This document shows positions 34,942 through 44,191 of a stretch of 64,000 bases of DNA, piece by piece. This stretch comes from an uncultured Clostridia bacterium (GTDB lineage Bacteria; Bacillota; Clostridia; Christensenellales; Borkfalkiaceae). The stretch is taken from positions 1 through 64,000 of the forward strand of contig CALVXG010000011.1 in the NCBI GenBank assembly GCA_944368925.1, written 5' to 3'. Position 1 is the stretch's first letter. The number at the start of each line of letters is the position of its first letter. The notes under the pieces are model-generated. The model made no database searches. It had not been told where the DNA came from and saw nothing but the letters and a program-made list of their open reading frames with translations. The position numbers were made by a program, and so were the translations under genes.

Positions 34942-37209
34942 TCATTGTCCCAAAGAGCGTCGGAATCCGCATGCACAGAAAACTTTTTCCGTTTCGTTTT
35001 CCGTATATTCCGTCTCGCTTTCCGTAAATTTCAGGTCTTTCGCGCGCAATACGTAAACTCCGCCACATTCCGTTTTAAAGCGGATCACTTCGTCCCTGCT
35101 TTCAAAAACTTTTTCACCCGCTTCAATTAAAACTGTATTTCCTGCCCCGTACGGATTAAATATCCTGCATTCCTTGCCGTGTTCCGACACGATCTTAACA
35201 AATTTCGCCTGGAACGCCTGAAAATCAAATTCACTCTCCACAACAAATCCGCCCGACGCGTGCAATCTGAATTTCGCCACACTGCCCCGCTCTCCCAAAC
35301 AGACCGCCGGAAATACCCTTATAACCCCGTCGTAACTTTGCAGCATCGTTTCGTTCAGTGCTGTGATCAGATTCCCCGAAAATTCATATTTGCAGTTTCC
35401 GTCCGTACCAATACCATTCCTGAATACCTGCGACTTTGCTATCTGCCACTTCAGACATTCCCGCGCATCGTCCGCAAGCCCCAGCCGCGCCGCCCAGATC
35501 GAAGAATTATCCCACGTGATACACGCAAGCAACTCGTCCCTGCCGATGCGATATATATAATTGTTCACGATCTCATTGTAAAATTCTTTGCCGTTCCCCA
35601 ACAAATTGTACGGATATACAAGTTCCAGACAAGGATCGTCCCAGTTTGATCTCGGATAATTCAAGCCACCGTCTCCCGCAAGAAAACGCTTCGGATATCC
35701 TCCCATCGAAAAGGGCATCAGGTTTTGCAGAATCTCTTTGTACTCTGCCGCATCCTGCCCTTCACGCTCCATCCAGGCAATCACCTTCGGCAACAGGGCA
35801 CGCAGAGCCCCCAAAGACGTTACGGGATTTCCGATTTTTACATACGATTCGCGCGCATTCGACACACCAGGCCTGATCTCGTATACCCCATCTTCCCTGC
35901 GCGTCAGCTCATGACTGATCGCAAACCGCAGAACTTTGTGCGCAAACGGAATCGCCTGGTCCCGCAAATACGTCTCGTCGCCGCAATACTCGCAGTATTC
36001 GAACATTTTCAGAGCAATTTCTTCCCCCGTACAGTTGATGAACTCCGCAACCACCGCACCGGGAGAATTTTCACAGAACGACCGCCTGCCGTCCCAACAC
36101 ATTGTCTCCGGAACGACCAAACCCTCGCAAGACGGATATTTTTTCCGCGTATCCTGCTCGATTTTGGCGGCGTTTTTCAGATACAGATCAAACTGCGCCT
36201 TCCACAACCCGCCGTTGCCGCACGCGTTCAGCCAGCCGTACACGCAGCGCTGGTTATACCACCAGTACGCCACCGCCCAGGTGATCCCATCGTCCCCGTG
36301 ACTGCGGAATACGCCCGTTATGAAATGCAGAGGATTTTTCCCGAACATGCCGCACGCCAGAATATATTTGGATAGATAGTACATATTTTCAATATAATCC
36401 GACCCTTCCGAATGGTTCACTATGTACGAAGCATTCCAAAAATCCGCCCAGAATTTTTCCGATCTTTGTTTCAGATCCGTAAAATCTTCTTCCAGCATGC
36501 GCAGACATACCGTTCGCGTATCTTTCCCTGAAAAGGCGGACGGATTTGCAATCTTTACGCGATATCTCTGCGCCCCGCAGAAACTGACTTGCCATCCGTC
36601 CCGCTGCACACGCACCCCGTCGAGCGCAACGCCGAGCGTATACCCGAATACCGTTTCGTCTGCAATATCCTCGTATTCGTCCACGCCCTGCTGCCCCGCG
36701 CCTGAAGACGACGCCCGCCCGAGCATCGGAATTTCTCCCTCCGACTCGTCTCGGAAATGCACCCAGTCCTGCGGATTTTTTACGCACCGTTTCCAACGGA
36801 AATCGTTCTGAAAAAGGCATGACGTATCCCAGCCGCTCAGTCCAACCGACGTGACAATCCCTTTGCGGCAGTCGGTGACTTCTATCTCCATCGCCTCGCC
36901 TGCACCGTAAACGCAGAAAGTCACTCCGCACTCATAATCAATCCGCAGTCTGCCTTTGTACAGATCCAGCACCGTACGGCTCCCGCCATTTAGCTCCGCA
37001 TCGATCCGCACCGTACCGCTTGACATCTGCGCCTGAGGAGACGCGTCTGCGTTCGTTACCTGCAATACGAGCGCGCCTCCTTCCTGCCAGACACAGGCCC
37101 CCAGTACGCCCGTTCCCACAAGCGCACAGTCATCCCTGCTTTCGATCCTGCCGCCGAACACTACGTTGTGCCGCGCAAGATATTTACCTATATCCAGATC
37201 GGTATTCAT
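34942..37209 (-). CDS. Cytoplasmic GH95-like (alpha/alpha)6 hydrolase
   Basis: 755 residues with no signal peptide. An N-terminal beta domain (VGTGVLGACVWQEGGALVLQVTNADA) leads into a toroid domain with YYLSKYILACGMFGKNPLHF, GDDGITWAVAYWWYNQR and LVVPETMCWDGRR. A C-terminal block, SGNLITALNETMLQSYDGVIRVFPA followed by ASGGFVVESEFD, closely resembles the end of GH95 enzymes. The extracellular 20034-24200 protein has a related toroid, so this may be its intracellular counterpart. Catalytic residues cannot be fixed from motifs alone. It overlaps the GH99-like gene by four bases. Alpha-L-fucosidase-like or alpha-L-galactosidase-like activity is plausible. Confidence 0.7.
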   Translation of the reverse strand: MNTDLDIGKYLARHNVVFGGRIESRDDCALVGTGVLGACVWQEGGALVLQVTNADASPQAQMSSGTVRIDAELNGGSRTVLDLYKGRLRIDYECGVTFCVYGAGEAMEIEVTDCRKGIVTSVGLSGWDTSCLFQNDFRWKRCVKNPQDWVHFRDESEGEIPMLGRASSSGAGQQGVDEYEDIADETVFGYTLGVALDGVRVQRDGWQVSFCGAQRYRVKIANPSAFSGKDTRTVCLRMLEEDFTDLKQRSEKFWADFWNASYIVNHSEGSDYIENMYYLSKYILACGMFGKNPLHFITGVFRSHGDDGITWAVAYWWYNQRCVYGWLNACGNGGLWKAQFDLYLKNAAKIEQDTRKKYPSCEGLVVPETMCWDGRRSFCENSPGAVVAEFINCTGEEIALKMFEYCEYCGDETYLRDQAIPFAHKVLRFAISHELTRREDGVYEIRPGVSNARESYVKIGNPVTSLGALRALLPKVIAWMEREGQDAAEYKEILQNLMPFSMGGYPKRFLAGDGGLNYPRSNWDDPCLELVYPYNLLGNGKEFYNEIVNNYIYRIGRDELLACITWDNSSIWAARLGLADDARECLKWQIAKSQVFRNGIGTDGNCKYEFSGNLITALNETMLQSYDGVIRVFPAVCLGERGSVAKFRLHASGGFVVESEFDFQAFQAKFVKIVSEHGKECRIFNPYGAGNTVLIEAGEKVFESRDEVIRFKTECGGVYVLRAKDLKFTESETEYTENETEKVFCACGFRRSLGQ

Positions 37210-39026
37210 GCACTGTACCTGTAATTCATCCGCCCTATCGGTGCGCTGTCGCCATAGACATAGTAACTCATAATATCTTCCGGCTCCTGCACATTATCCG
37301 ACACTTTGAAATCAATCGTGAAATCTCCCTTCAGTCCCAACGCTTTCAGAGGAATCTCCACTATCATTCTGTTTCGCTCCGTATAATACCGCACGTCTGC
37401 CGCTTTTTCAAATAAAGCTCCGTTTCCCGTTGCTCTTTCCAGGCTCGTTGTGCCGTCATTCGAAGGATACCTGTTCACAACAAAATCATACCCCTCCCAG
37501 GTCTCACTCACACCGCGATTGGTATTGATCAGTATATTCATCCAGGTAAGATCCCCTTCCTCATGCGCCGTAATATCGTTCTTCGTCTCAACCATGATGT
37601 ACAGCTTCCCGTCTGCCGAGTTCATTACCCGAACACGCGTAATATCATTGCGCGCCGTATCGTCGTAATAATGCACACTCTTGGAAAATCCCATATAGTC
37701 GCGCACGATCACCTCGTCTTCCGGATCGCGATACGTCTGTCCGAAACCTTCCCATTGTCTGTCCGCAAGATACAATCCGAATTTTTCGGGCTTTCTGTTT
37801 TCATAGCCGTATACCGGGTTGTCGTTCAAAGCCCGCATGTTGCGGATCAGCTGCAGATAAAAGCTGTCTTCGTATCCGCCCTTCATCATTTCGACATCCC
37901 TGGAAAATTCACGCGTCACCGAATCCACAAACATCGGCTCACCCGGCCGCGTATTGTGTTGCAATTTCTGCGCAATCCACTCGTTCCAGCTCGTCACCAT
38001 GATATATTGCAAAGACTCTTTATTTTCCAGAGCAGTCCTCCATTCATATTCGAAATTCAGACCTTCGTTCGCCTTTTCAGGTTTGTTTTCATACTCGTCG
38101 TGATCATATCCGCGCCCGTAATTCTTCGCTTTGTCCACAAATGTCGCTCCCGGCCTCACTGAATCGGAAAAAGGCATGCCCGCATGCTGTGATACCGAAA
38201 CGCTCATCGCTCCTCCGAAATTCGTCTGCGGATACGTCAGATCGATCCAGGGCATCCCTTCTGTCAGCGTATTTCCCGCAGGCCAGATACGATCCTGTAT
38301 GTCAAAAAATTCTTTGATCTCTTCCGAAAGTGCTTCCGTCCCCCGTCCGAGATAATCCCCCGCGGACGGATCTTCGCTCCTGTCCCAACCGATGATCATC
38401 GGCTTTCCGTTCGGAGAAAACCATACGTCTTTGCAAAATCCCTGCGAATACAGCTCCTCGTATAAATGTGTGATCGTCGTGCAGGATTGTGAACTGCAAT
38501 AAAATACCACTTCCGGTACCTTCCAGCCCGCTTTTTTGTATTCGCTGAGGATGGGAAGCAGTTTTCTCCAGGTGGAATCGTATGTGAAGCCGTTCGTCGC
38601 ATCCAAAAATAAGAAGTCGATGTCCGCATAGATAAACAGCTCTACATGTTTGCGCAAAACCCATTCGTCCTCTATGTTGTAGTAGCCGTACAGCGGCTCT
38701 CCCCAAAAATGAAATGCGTCCGCCGTCGTGTTCCCCGGATATTGCCAGAACGCTTCCAGATCTTTTTCCATCTCTTTGGTGATGTCATATACCTGCGCGT
38801 CCGGGGAATTTTGCCATAAAAAGTAGAAGATACCGACATATTGGTCTCTCCTTTCAGGAGACTCGACCGAAAAACTGCGCCCGAATACGTCTGTCGCCAC
38901 CGTGTTGCGCACCGTAAAATCAAAATCCGACGCATAGGACGTTTCTCCCTTTCTCGCACAGCCCGCAAACCCTGCCGCCGACAAGAGCAACACCGCCGAC
39001 ACAAGCAATGCACAGATCTTCTTCAT
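37206..39026 (-). CDS. Surface lipoprotein with GH99/WbsX-like hydrolase domain and CBM9-like domain
   Basis: 606 residues. Lipobox FAGC with Cys23. It is collinear with the 5963 paralogue: YVGIFYFLWQ (63-72), GEPLYGYYNIEDEWVLRKHVE, FLFLDATNGF (Asp142) and TSWNEW (345-350, same residue numbers). The C-terminal beta-sandwich has ITRVRVMNSADGKLYIMVET, GYDFVVNR and GDSAPIGRMNYRYSA. It is expected to be an outer-face endo-acting enzyme that feeds the ABC importer encoded upstream. ATGA overlaps link it to both neighbours, the MalG-type permease and the GH95-like enzyme. The family call rests on motif resemblance, and a binding-only function remains possible. Confidence 0.75.
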   Translation of the reverse strand: MKKICALLVSAVLLLSAAGFAGCARKGETSYASDFDFTVRNTVATDVFGRSFSVESPERRDQYVGIFYFLWQNSPDAQVYDITKEMEKDLEAFWQYPGNTTADAFHFWGEPLYGYYNIEDEWVLRKHVELFIYADIDFLFLDATNGFTYDSTWRKLLPILSEYKKAGWKVPEVVFYCSSQSCTTITHLYEELYSQGFCKDVWFSPNGKPMIIGWDRSEDPSAGDYLGRGTEALSEEIKEFFDIQDRIWPAGNTLTEGMPWIDLTYPQTNFGGAMSVSVSQHAGMPFSDSVRPGATFVDKAKNYGRGYDHDEYENKPEKANEGLNFEYEWRTALENKESLQYIMVTSWNEWIAQKLQHNTRPGEPMFVDSVTREFSRDVEMMKGGYEDSFYLQLIRNMRALNDNPVYGYENRKPEKFGLYLADRQWEGFGQTYRDPEDEVIVRDYMGFSKSVHYYDDTARNDITRVRVMNSADGKLYIMVETKNDITAHEEGDLTWMNILINTNRGVSETWEGYDFVVNRYPSNDGTTSLERATGNGALFEKAADVRYYTERNRMIVEIPLKALGLKGDFTIDFKVSDNVQEPEDIMSYYVYGDSAPIGRMNYRYSA

Positions 39027-39901
39027 CCTTTTACCCCTCCTATCATGACGCCTTCGATCAGCTGCTTCTGGAATACAAAAAACAATACGATCGGCGGAAT
39101 GGAAAAGATCACCCCTACCGCCATTTTCGCTCCGATCTCCAGATTGGAACCCTCCGCAGTGCCGCGCACAAAACGCATATATATCCCGAACGCGAGTGTG
39201 TACATATTTTCATCGTTTATATATAGCAACGGGCCGAAATAATCGTTCCAGCATGAGTTGAATATACCGATTTCCATAAAGATGAGTATCGGAAAACACA
39301 GCGGCAACGTTATGTGGAAGAAACGGCGGTATGCCGTCGCCCCGTCGATCATCGCCGCCTGATCCATCTCCCTCGGTATACTGCGCATAAACTGTATGAT
39401 CAGAAATACCGATAATGCTCCGCCCCCGAAAAAATTCGGTACAATGAACGGCCAAAGCGTGTTCATCCACCCCAACTGGTTGTAGATGATGAACATCGGT
39501 ATCTGCAATACCATTCCCGGCAGCATCGTCGTTCCCATCATCACCATGAACAACAGTTTCCTGCCGTGAAAGTCCAGTTTGGAAAACCCGTATGCGATCC
39601 AGGAAGATACCAGCGGATTCATGATCATCGCCACTACCATGATCAACAGAGTGTTACCGAGCCATTGCACCATCTTTGCGTCGAACAATCCTCTGTAATT
39701 CCCTAAATACAGCTCCACAGGGAAAAATTTCAGCGGCAGCGCCATCGATTGATCGTACGTCATGAAACTCTTATTCAGCATGTATACAACAGGGAACATG
39801 AAGAACACGGACACCAATACCAGCAACGTATAAATAAACGTCAGGTAAATCGCCTTCCTTACTTTTATACTCCGCAAATTTTTCGTCTTTGTCCCTTCCA
39901 T
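39023..39901 (-). CDS. CUT1 ABC sugar transporter permease, MalG type
   Basis: 292 residues with about six membrane helices (AIYLTFIYTLLVLVSVFFMF first). EAA loop: EMDQAAMIDGATAYRRFFHI. The end QLIEGVMIGGVKG is nearly the same as in the operon A permease. The ATG directly follows the TAA of the MalF-type gene. It works with 39902-40822 and 40837-42315. Confidence 0.93.
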   Translation of the reverse strand: MEGTKTKNLRSIKVRKAIYLTFIYTLLVLVSVFFMFPVVYMLNKSFMTYDQSMALPLKFFPVELYLGNYRGLFDAKMVQWLGNTLLIMVVAMIMNPLVSSWIAYGFSKLDFHGRKLLFMVMMGTTMLPGMVLQIPMFIIYNQLGWMNTLWPFIVPNFFGGGALSVFLIIQFMRSIPREMDQAAMIDGATAYRRFFHITLPLCFPILIFMEIGIFNSCWNDYFGPLLYINDENMYTLAFGIYMRFVRGTAEGSNLEIGAKMAVGVIFSIPPIVLFFVFQKQLIEGVMIGGVKG

Positions 39902-40822
39902 TTACATATCCTCGCCAAATTGCACCCAACCGCTCGATTTGAAAATGCACGCAGTCAGTAATGCTATGATCACAAACAATACCCACGCCAGCGCACACGC
40001 GTATCCCATATTGTAACTCTTGAAAGCTTCGAAATAAATCCTTACGCAGATAAAATCCAGTGAATTTTCCGGCCCGCGCCCCGTATCTGTCATCAGGAAC
40101 GATCCGAACGCTTGCAACGATCCTATGATGCTTGTAACCAAGTTGTAAAAAATCATCGGCGTACTCAACGGAAGTGTGATTTTGAAAAATACCACAAACG
40201 GATTTGCACCGTCTACCTTCGCCGCTTCATAGAGTGAAACAGGTATGTTCTTAAGTGCCGCAAGCCATAAAACCATTCCACCGCCGAGGCCCCACAATCC
40301 CATGAATATCATCGTGAACAGTGCCGTATCCGCCGACTGCAACCACTTCAACCGCGGTAATCCCAAAGTTTCAAAAATCTGATTCATCAGACCGTAGTTC
40401 GGGTCAAATATGTTCGTCCATAAAAGCGCACCTGCGATCGCCGGTATGACGACCGGAAAATACACCAAAACCCTGAACCCGCTGATTCCCTTAATCTTCG
40501 CGTTCAGCAACACCGCCAGCATGTAAGACAGCACCAGCCCGAGCGGTACGCCGATCACCGCATTGAGAAACGTCACCCCGAACGAATGAAAAATCGCATC
40601 CCCATCGATCGTAAAAATTTTTACAAAATTCTGAACGCCGATAAATTCGGATACATTCATCATATTGTAATTGTAAAAACTTAGCTGCATCGACTGGATG
40701 ATCGGGTATATATTGAATATCGCCATACCCAGAATCAGCGGCAGCATGAAGGAATATCCGACAAGATCTTTCATCAGCAGCCGCTTGAACCTGGCTCGTG
40801 ACCTCTCTGTTTTTAAAACCAT
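39902..40822 (-). CDS. CUT1 ABC sugar transporter permease, MalF type
   Basis: 306 residues from the ATG at 40822, with AGAGG 7 nt upstream. A TTG 18 bases earlier overlaps the previous stop but has no ribosome binding site. The first helix is YSFMLPLILGMAIFNIYPII, and the EAA loop reads LYEAAKVDGANPFVVFFKIT. The C-terminus SGWVQFGEDM matches that of the operon A MalF-type protein (GGWVQFGEDN), indicating recent common origin of the two transporters. Confidence 0.92.
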   Translation of the reverse strand: MVLKTERSRARFKRLLMKDLVGYSFMLPLILGMAIFNIYPIIQSMQLSFYNYNMMNVSEFIGVQNFVKIFTIDGDAIFHSFGVTFLNAVIGVPLGLVLSYMLAVLLNAKIKGISGFRVLVYFPVVIPAIAGALLWTNIFDPNYGLMNQIFETLGLPRLKWLQSADTALFTMIFMGLWGLGGGMVLWLAALKNIPVSLYEAAKVDGANPFVVFFKITLPLSTPMIFYNLVTSIIGSLQAFGSFLMTDTGRGPENSLDFICVRIYFEAFKSYNMGYACALAWVLFVIIALLTACIFKSSGWVQFGEDM

Positions 40823-40836
40823 CTTCAAACCTCTTA

Positions 40837-42315
40837 TCAATTGTGTTCCATTATATACTGAATGTCAGTATTCAGCTTCTTCAATTCCGCTTCATAATCA
40901 GGCTCTTCTTCTTTTGACAAGATAGAAGTAAATCCAGTGCACGCCGCCTCGTATACCTTCGCCTGCTGGCTCTGCGGCAGAGAATTCATAAAATCTACGG
41001 GCGTGAATCTGTCCGTATACAGAATAAACGCATCATTGTTGATGTCCGGAAATGCCTTTCTCCATTCCCACACTTCTCCGTTGTCATCCACTTCCGTCAG
41101 CATATGTTTGAGAACCGGTACCTGAGAACCCGATTTACCTAGGATCTGCTGCCCTTCTTCCGTAAACATAAACTGCATGAACGCCCACGCTGCATTCGGA
41201 TCTCTGCTGAACCGATACATCGCATACCCGTGAGACCCGCCGCCCATCTTCGGCGACGCCGGATCTGTTTCGTTGATCGCAGGGAACGGTGCTACGTCAA
41301 ACTCTCCGTACAGGGGCGATGCTTCATCGTTCCATCCCACGATCGCGGGACGGCTCTGAAACTGGATCGCCGTGTTCTTCGTCGAAAGAGATTGCTGGTC
41401 TGAATACTTCGAATAGTGCAGTACGTTCATCACGTCCCATTGCATCTTCAAAGACGCCGCCACTTTTTCAATATTCCCCTCTTCTTCCAACACCAGATTC
41501 CCTTCGTCATCTATAATCTGCCCCCCGAACGCTTCCATGATCGGAAACATAGTCGCATCCCAGCCAATCGACATCGTAGCCACCGACTTCCCTTGACTCG
41601 TGAGGCCTTTATCATCATAATTCTTCTTCAAAAGCGCACAGATCTCCATGAAATCATCCCAAGTCCAATCGTTCGCTTTCACCTCGCGGAACGTTCCCGC
41701 ATTCTCACCGTCAATAGGTGTATAACAGAACGTCATGTCTGCCGTCCCTTCGTTCCTGATCTCGATTTTCGCATCTTTAAACTGCGCCGTGTTGAACAGT
41801 GTCACCACCTGGTCATAGTGCGTCGGCATCAGATACGCCGTCTCCACGCCTTCCTTATTGTTCGTCCTGCCCAACGAAAGTATATCGTCGTTCAGATCGT
41901 CTTTCTCCAGCACCCCCTTCTCATAACTGTCTTCCAGGTAGGGATTCAGATCTTTCAATACTTCCCCCGATGCAAACGCAAGATATGTTGAACTCGTAAA
42001 ATATAAAATATCGGGCGTCGTTCCGCGCTTGGAAAGCTCCGCCTGCGTCCAGGTCAATACCGTCTGCTCGTCTGACTGGATGCGAGGTTTCACCTTTATG
42101 TTCGGATAATGCACGTTAAATGCCTTTATTAAATTATCCACATTATCCGCTTGTGCCAGAGATACGCCGATCTGTATCTCCGCCGTGTAATCTTTATCCA
42201 GTTTCGCGTTCACTTCTTGCTCTGTCTCTTTCAGACTGTTCGCTAACCCCATACGGCACCCGACTGCACCAAAACACAGAACAAGACTCAGCAATACGAT
42301 CAGAATCCTTTTCAT
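40837..42315 (-). CDS. Extracellular sugar-binding lipoprotein (family 1 solute-binding protein)
   Basis: 492 residues from the ATG at 42315, preceded by GGAGGAAGG. Lipobox FGAVGC with Cys20. Binding-protein features include NVHYPNIKVKPRIQSDEQ, TTPDILYFTSSTYLAF and AWAFMQFMFTEEGQQILGKSG. It delivers ligand to the permeases that follow. It overlaps the stop of the upstream surface-protein gene by four bases, suggesting that the surface protein and binding protein are made in step. Confidence 0.93.
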   Translation of the reverse strand: MKRILIVLLSLVLCFGAVGCRMGLANSLKETEQEVNAKLDKDYTAEIQIGVSLAQADNVDNLIKAFNVHYPNIKVKPRIQSDEQTVLTWTQAELSKRGTTPDILYFTSSTYLAFASGEVLKDLNPYLEDSYEKGVLEKDDLNDDILSLGRTNNKEGVETAYLMPTHYDQVVTLFNTAQFKDAKIEIRNEGTADMTFCYTPIDGENAGTFREVKANDWTWDDFMEICALLKKNYDDKGLTSQGKSVATMSIGWDATMFPIMEAFGGQIIDDEGNLVLEEEGNIEKVAASLKMQWDVMNVLHYSKYSDQQSLSTKNTAIQFQSRPAIVGWNDEASPLYGEFDVAPFPAINETDPASPKMGGGSHGYAMYRFSRDPNAAWAFMQFMFTEEGQQILGKSGSQVPVLKHMLTEVDDNGEVWEWRKAFPDINNDAFILYTDRFTPVDFMNSLPQSQQAKVYEAACTGFTSILSKEEEPDYEAELKKLNTDIQYIMEHN

Positions 42316-43826
42316 TTTACCTTCCTCCAAAATTTTTTATATGAAAAGATCAATACCCCCGCCGCTATCAGCACGGATAAACCTATCGCCACAACAAAAA
42401 ATACGTTCGTCGGTTCGGAAAAAAATCCGGCTTCTTTCACCGCCGCTTCCGAATCCGCAAAATCATTGTCCGCCGGCAGTTCCGTCGGCCTCTTAAGCAT
42501 AATCTTCAGATTTGCATACAAAAAGCCGTCTGTCATATCCTGCACACGAATCTCCTGCAATTGATATGCGCTCCCGCTGAAAATTCTCTCCAGACATGCA
42601 CTTCTGATCGTCAGTTCCTGCTTTTCCGCATCGTACGAATAATCTCCGCTTTGCAGCTGCGTTTCTCCGTAATACAAACCCGCTTTGTCTACCGGCATCT
42701 GTTTGTACTGCCAGACAAGATCCGTCTCTTCCCCCAAATAATAGTTTTTGATCGAATCCTCGCATTCCATCGGCTCCGCCGTCGAAACCCGAAGCTCCTG
42801 CGTCGTCCCCTGCGTCGTTCCGTTACTGAAAAACGAAAACATCAGATACGCTTTCCCGCCCGGAAAATCACTGCGCTTCCAGCGTACATTCTCATAAATT
42901 CCCCAAAAACTTGCATCGTTGATCGTGATCTTCGTATTCTCTTCCCCGATCTCAACCACAAATTTATCCAGAGAACTGCTCGTTCCCTGCCGATACGCAC
43001 AGTTCGGAGACTCCCCGACATGATTCGGCTCCGTTATATACGTGATCCCGCCCGCTATAAATGCCTGGATCCCCAACGGCGCCGTGTCCGTCGATCCCGT
43101 AAACCTGAGATCGTATTTGCTCGTCCCGAATCCGAATCCGTATACGTCGTGCGACGCCTTTGCATAAAATACGATCGGCTTCGTAACGTCAAACCCTTCC
43201 GTCACCACGACCCGGTTGCGCGCACCGATCTGCCCGTATGCATCTCCCGCCGACCCGTTCGTGTACCTCTTGTCCGCAACTTCGATCCCGATACTGCCGT
43301 CCGTATTCCGCACCAGATCCATCTCTCCGTTTACAGCCGTCGTCATCAGTCCGCCCAGCTCGTTCTCCGCCGTCACTCCTTCACGCACCGCACCGACCGT
43401 CACGCCCCCTGTGGACGTAACCGAAACTTCCGAAAGATCTATCTCTCCGTAATTTTCCCCCAGGTACGGCGCACTCATGACCCCGTCCACAAACACGACG
43501 TATACGTCACCGTCTTTGCGGACATTGATCTTGTGCTCCCCGACCATGGCCGTCGCTACCTCAAAATATGCGTCGGGCTTGACGGGCGCATTCCCGTTTG
43601 CCGTATAATATACTTCGTATTGCGCGTCCCCGTTCACCTTCACTGTAATACCGTCCCCGTCTTTTCCGCTCGCTATGACGACTTCGCCCGCTCCCGCTGC
43701 CGTAAAATCAATCTCTACCCCGCCGTCTGCATTCACAGGCATACCTGCGTCCGCCGCCACCGGACCGAACGCCGTCATGGTACATACCGTAACCAGAAAC
43801 AGTACCCAAATCAAAAATTTCTTCAT
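42312..43826 (-). CDS. Membrane-anchored surface protein with shared RERI/GKAYL domain, first gene of operon C
   Basis: 504 residues. Signal peptide MKKFLIWVLFLVTVCTMTAF ... VAADA. A jelly-roll-like N-terminal domain (about 30-150) is followed by the shared domain (about 155-360; ARNRVVVTEGFDVTKPIVFY, KRSDFPGGKAYLMFS) and an X2-like domain (GLYYGETQLQSGDYSYD). A helix (VFFVVAIGLSVLIAAGVLIF) and KKFWRKVK complete it. It is the smallest member of the four-protein set and the clearest minimal form of the shared domain. The role is unknown; the place just before a sugar-binding lipoprotein suggests glycan capture or sensing. GGAGG lies 5 nt before the ATG. Confidence 0.8.
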   Translation of the reverse strand: MKKFLIWVLFLVTVCTMTAFGPVAADAGMPVNADGGVEIDFTAAGAGEVVIASGKDGDGITVKVNGDAQYEVYYTANGNAPVKPDAYFEVATAMVGEHKINVRKDGDVYVVFVDGVMSAPYLGENYGEIDLSEVSVTSTGGVTVGAVREGVTAENELGGLMTTAVNGEMDLVRNTDGSIGIEVADKRYTNGSAGDAYGQIGARNRVVVTEGFDVTKPIVFYAKASHDVYGFGFGTSKYDLRFTGSTDTAPLGIQAFIAGGITYITEPNHVGESPNCAYRQGTSSSLDKFVVEIGEENTKITINDASFWGIYENVRWKRSDFPGGKAYLMFSFFSNGTTQGTTQELRVSTAEPMECEDSIKNYYLGEETDLVWQYKQMPVDKAGLYYGETQLQSGDYSYDAEKQELTIRSACLERIFSGSAYQLQEIRVQDMTDGFLYANLKIMLKRPTELPADNDFADSEAAVKEAGFFSEPTNVFFVVAIGLSVLIAAGVLIFSYKKFWRKVK

Positions 43827-43848
43827 CTTTCCTCCGCTTTTTTTCTTA

Positions 43849-43876
43849 ATTATATAACAAATTTTATCTCATTCAA
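43849..43876 (-). promoter_or_regulatory. Promoter of operon C
   Basis: On the minus strand TTGAAT (43876-43871) and TATAAT (43854-43849) have a 16-nt spacer, about 25 nt before the ATG at 43826. Perfect -10 with a weaker -35, as is common in activator-dependent promoters. Confidence 0.65.
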
Positions 43877-43906
43877 GCACTATATTTACTTTATTAGTAC
43901 TATATT
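43876..43906. promoter_or_regulatory. Candidate AraC-family operator: direct repeat upstream of operon C -35
   Basis: AGCACTATATT (43876-43886) and AGTACTATATT (43896-43906) differ at one position and are spaced 20 bp. The proximal copy touches the -35. The geometry suits a class II AraC-type activator; the regulator at 44643-45539 is the nearest candidate. Confidence 0.5.
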
Positions 43907-43908
43907 AT

Positions 43909-43939
43909 AAAAGCGATCGGAATAACCCCGACCGCTTTT
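43909..43939. terminator. Hairpin terminator between the AraC/membrane-protein unit and operon C
   Basis: AAAAGCGATCGG (43909-43920) pairs with CCGACCGCTTTT (43928-43939) with one internal mismatch. On the minus strand CTTTT follows the stem, so it can end the 45539-44192 transcript before operon C begins. Confidence 0.6.
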
Positions 43940-44050
43940 TTCCATTTTTTTTAAAATTTTACCTTCTTTTTTCATATAAAAAAAACGTTCTGTACGAGCA
44001 TTTTTCCCTTACGAGACAAAAAGGAAAGCGGCAACACGATCCCGTAGAGA

Positions 44051-44085
44051 TAAGCGGATAACGAAATCATTTCGTTATCCGCTTA
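44051..44085. other. 16-bp inverted repeat in the 365-bp intergenic gap 43827-44191
   Basis: TAAGCGGATAACGAAA (44051-44066) pairs perfectly with 44070-44085 around a 3-nt loop. There is no U-run, so it may be an operator or a processing/stability hairpin. Besides this, the 365-bp gap holds the operon C promoter, the direct repeat and the terminator hairpin at 43909. I see no gene in it. Confidence 0.5.
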
Positions 44086-44191
44086 ATTTATGTCCGGCAA
44101 AACTCACAACTTCTTTATAAAAATTTAGCGATGATATACCTTTTTGTAATAAACAATCCACTAAAATCACAAATCTGCTATGTGTTTTTTA

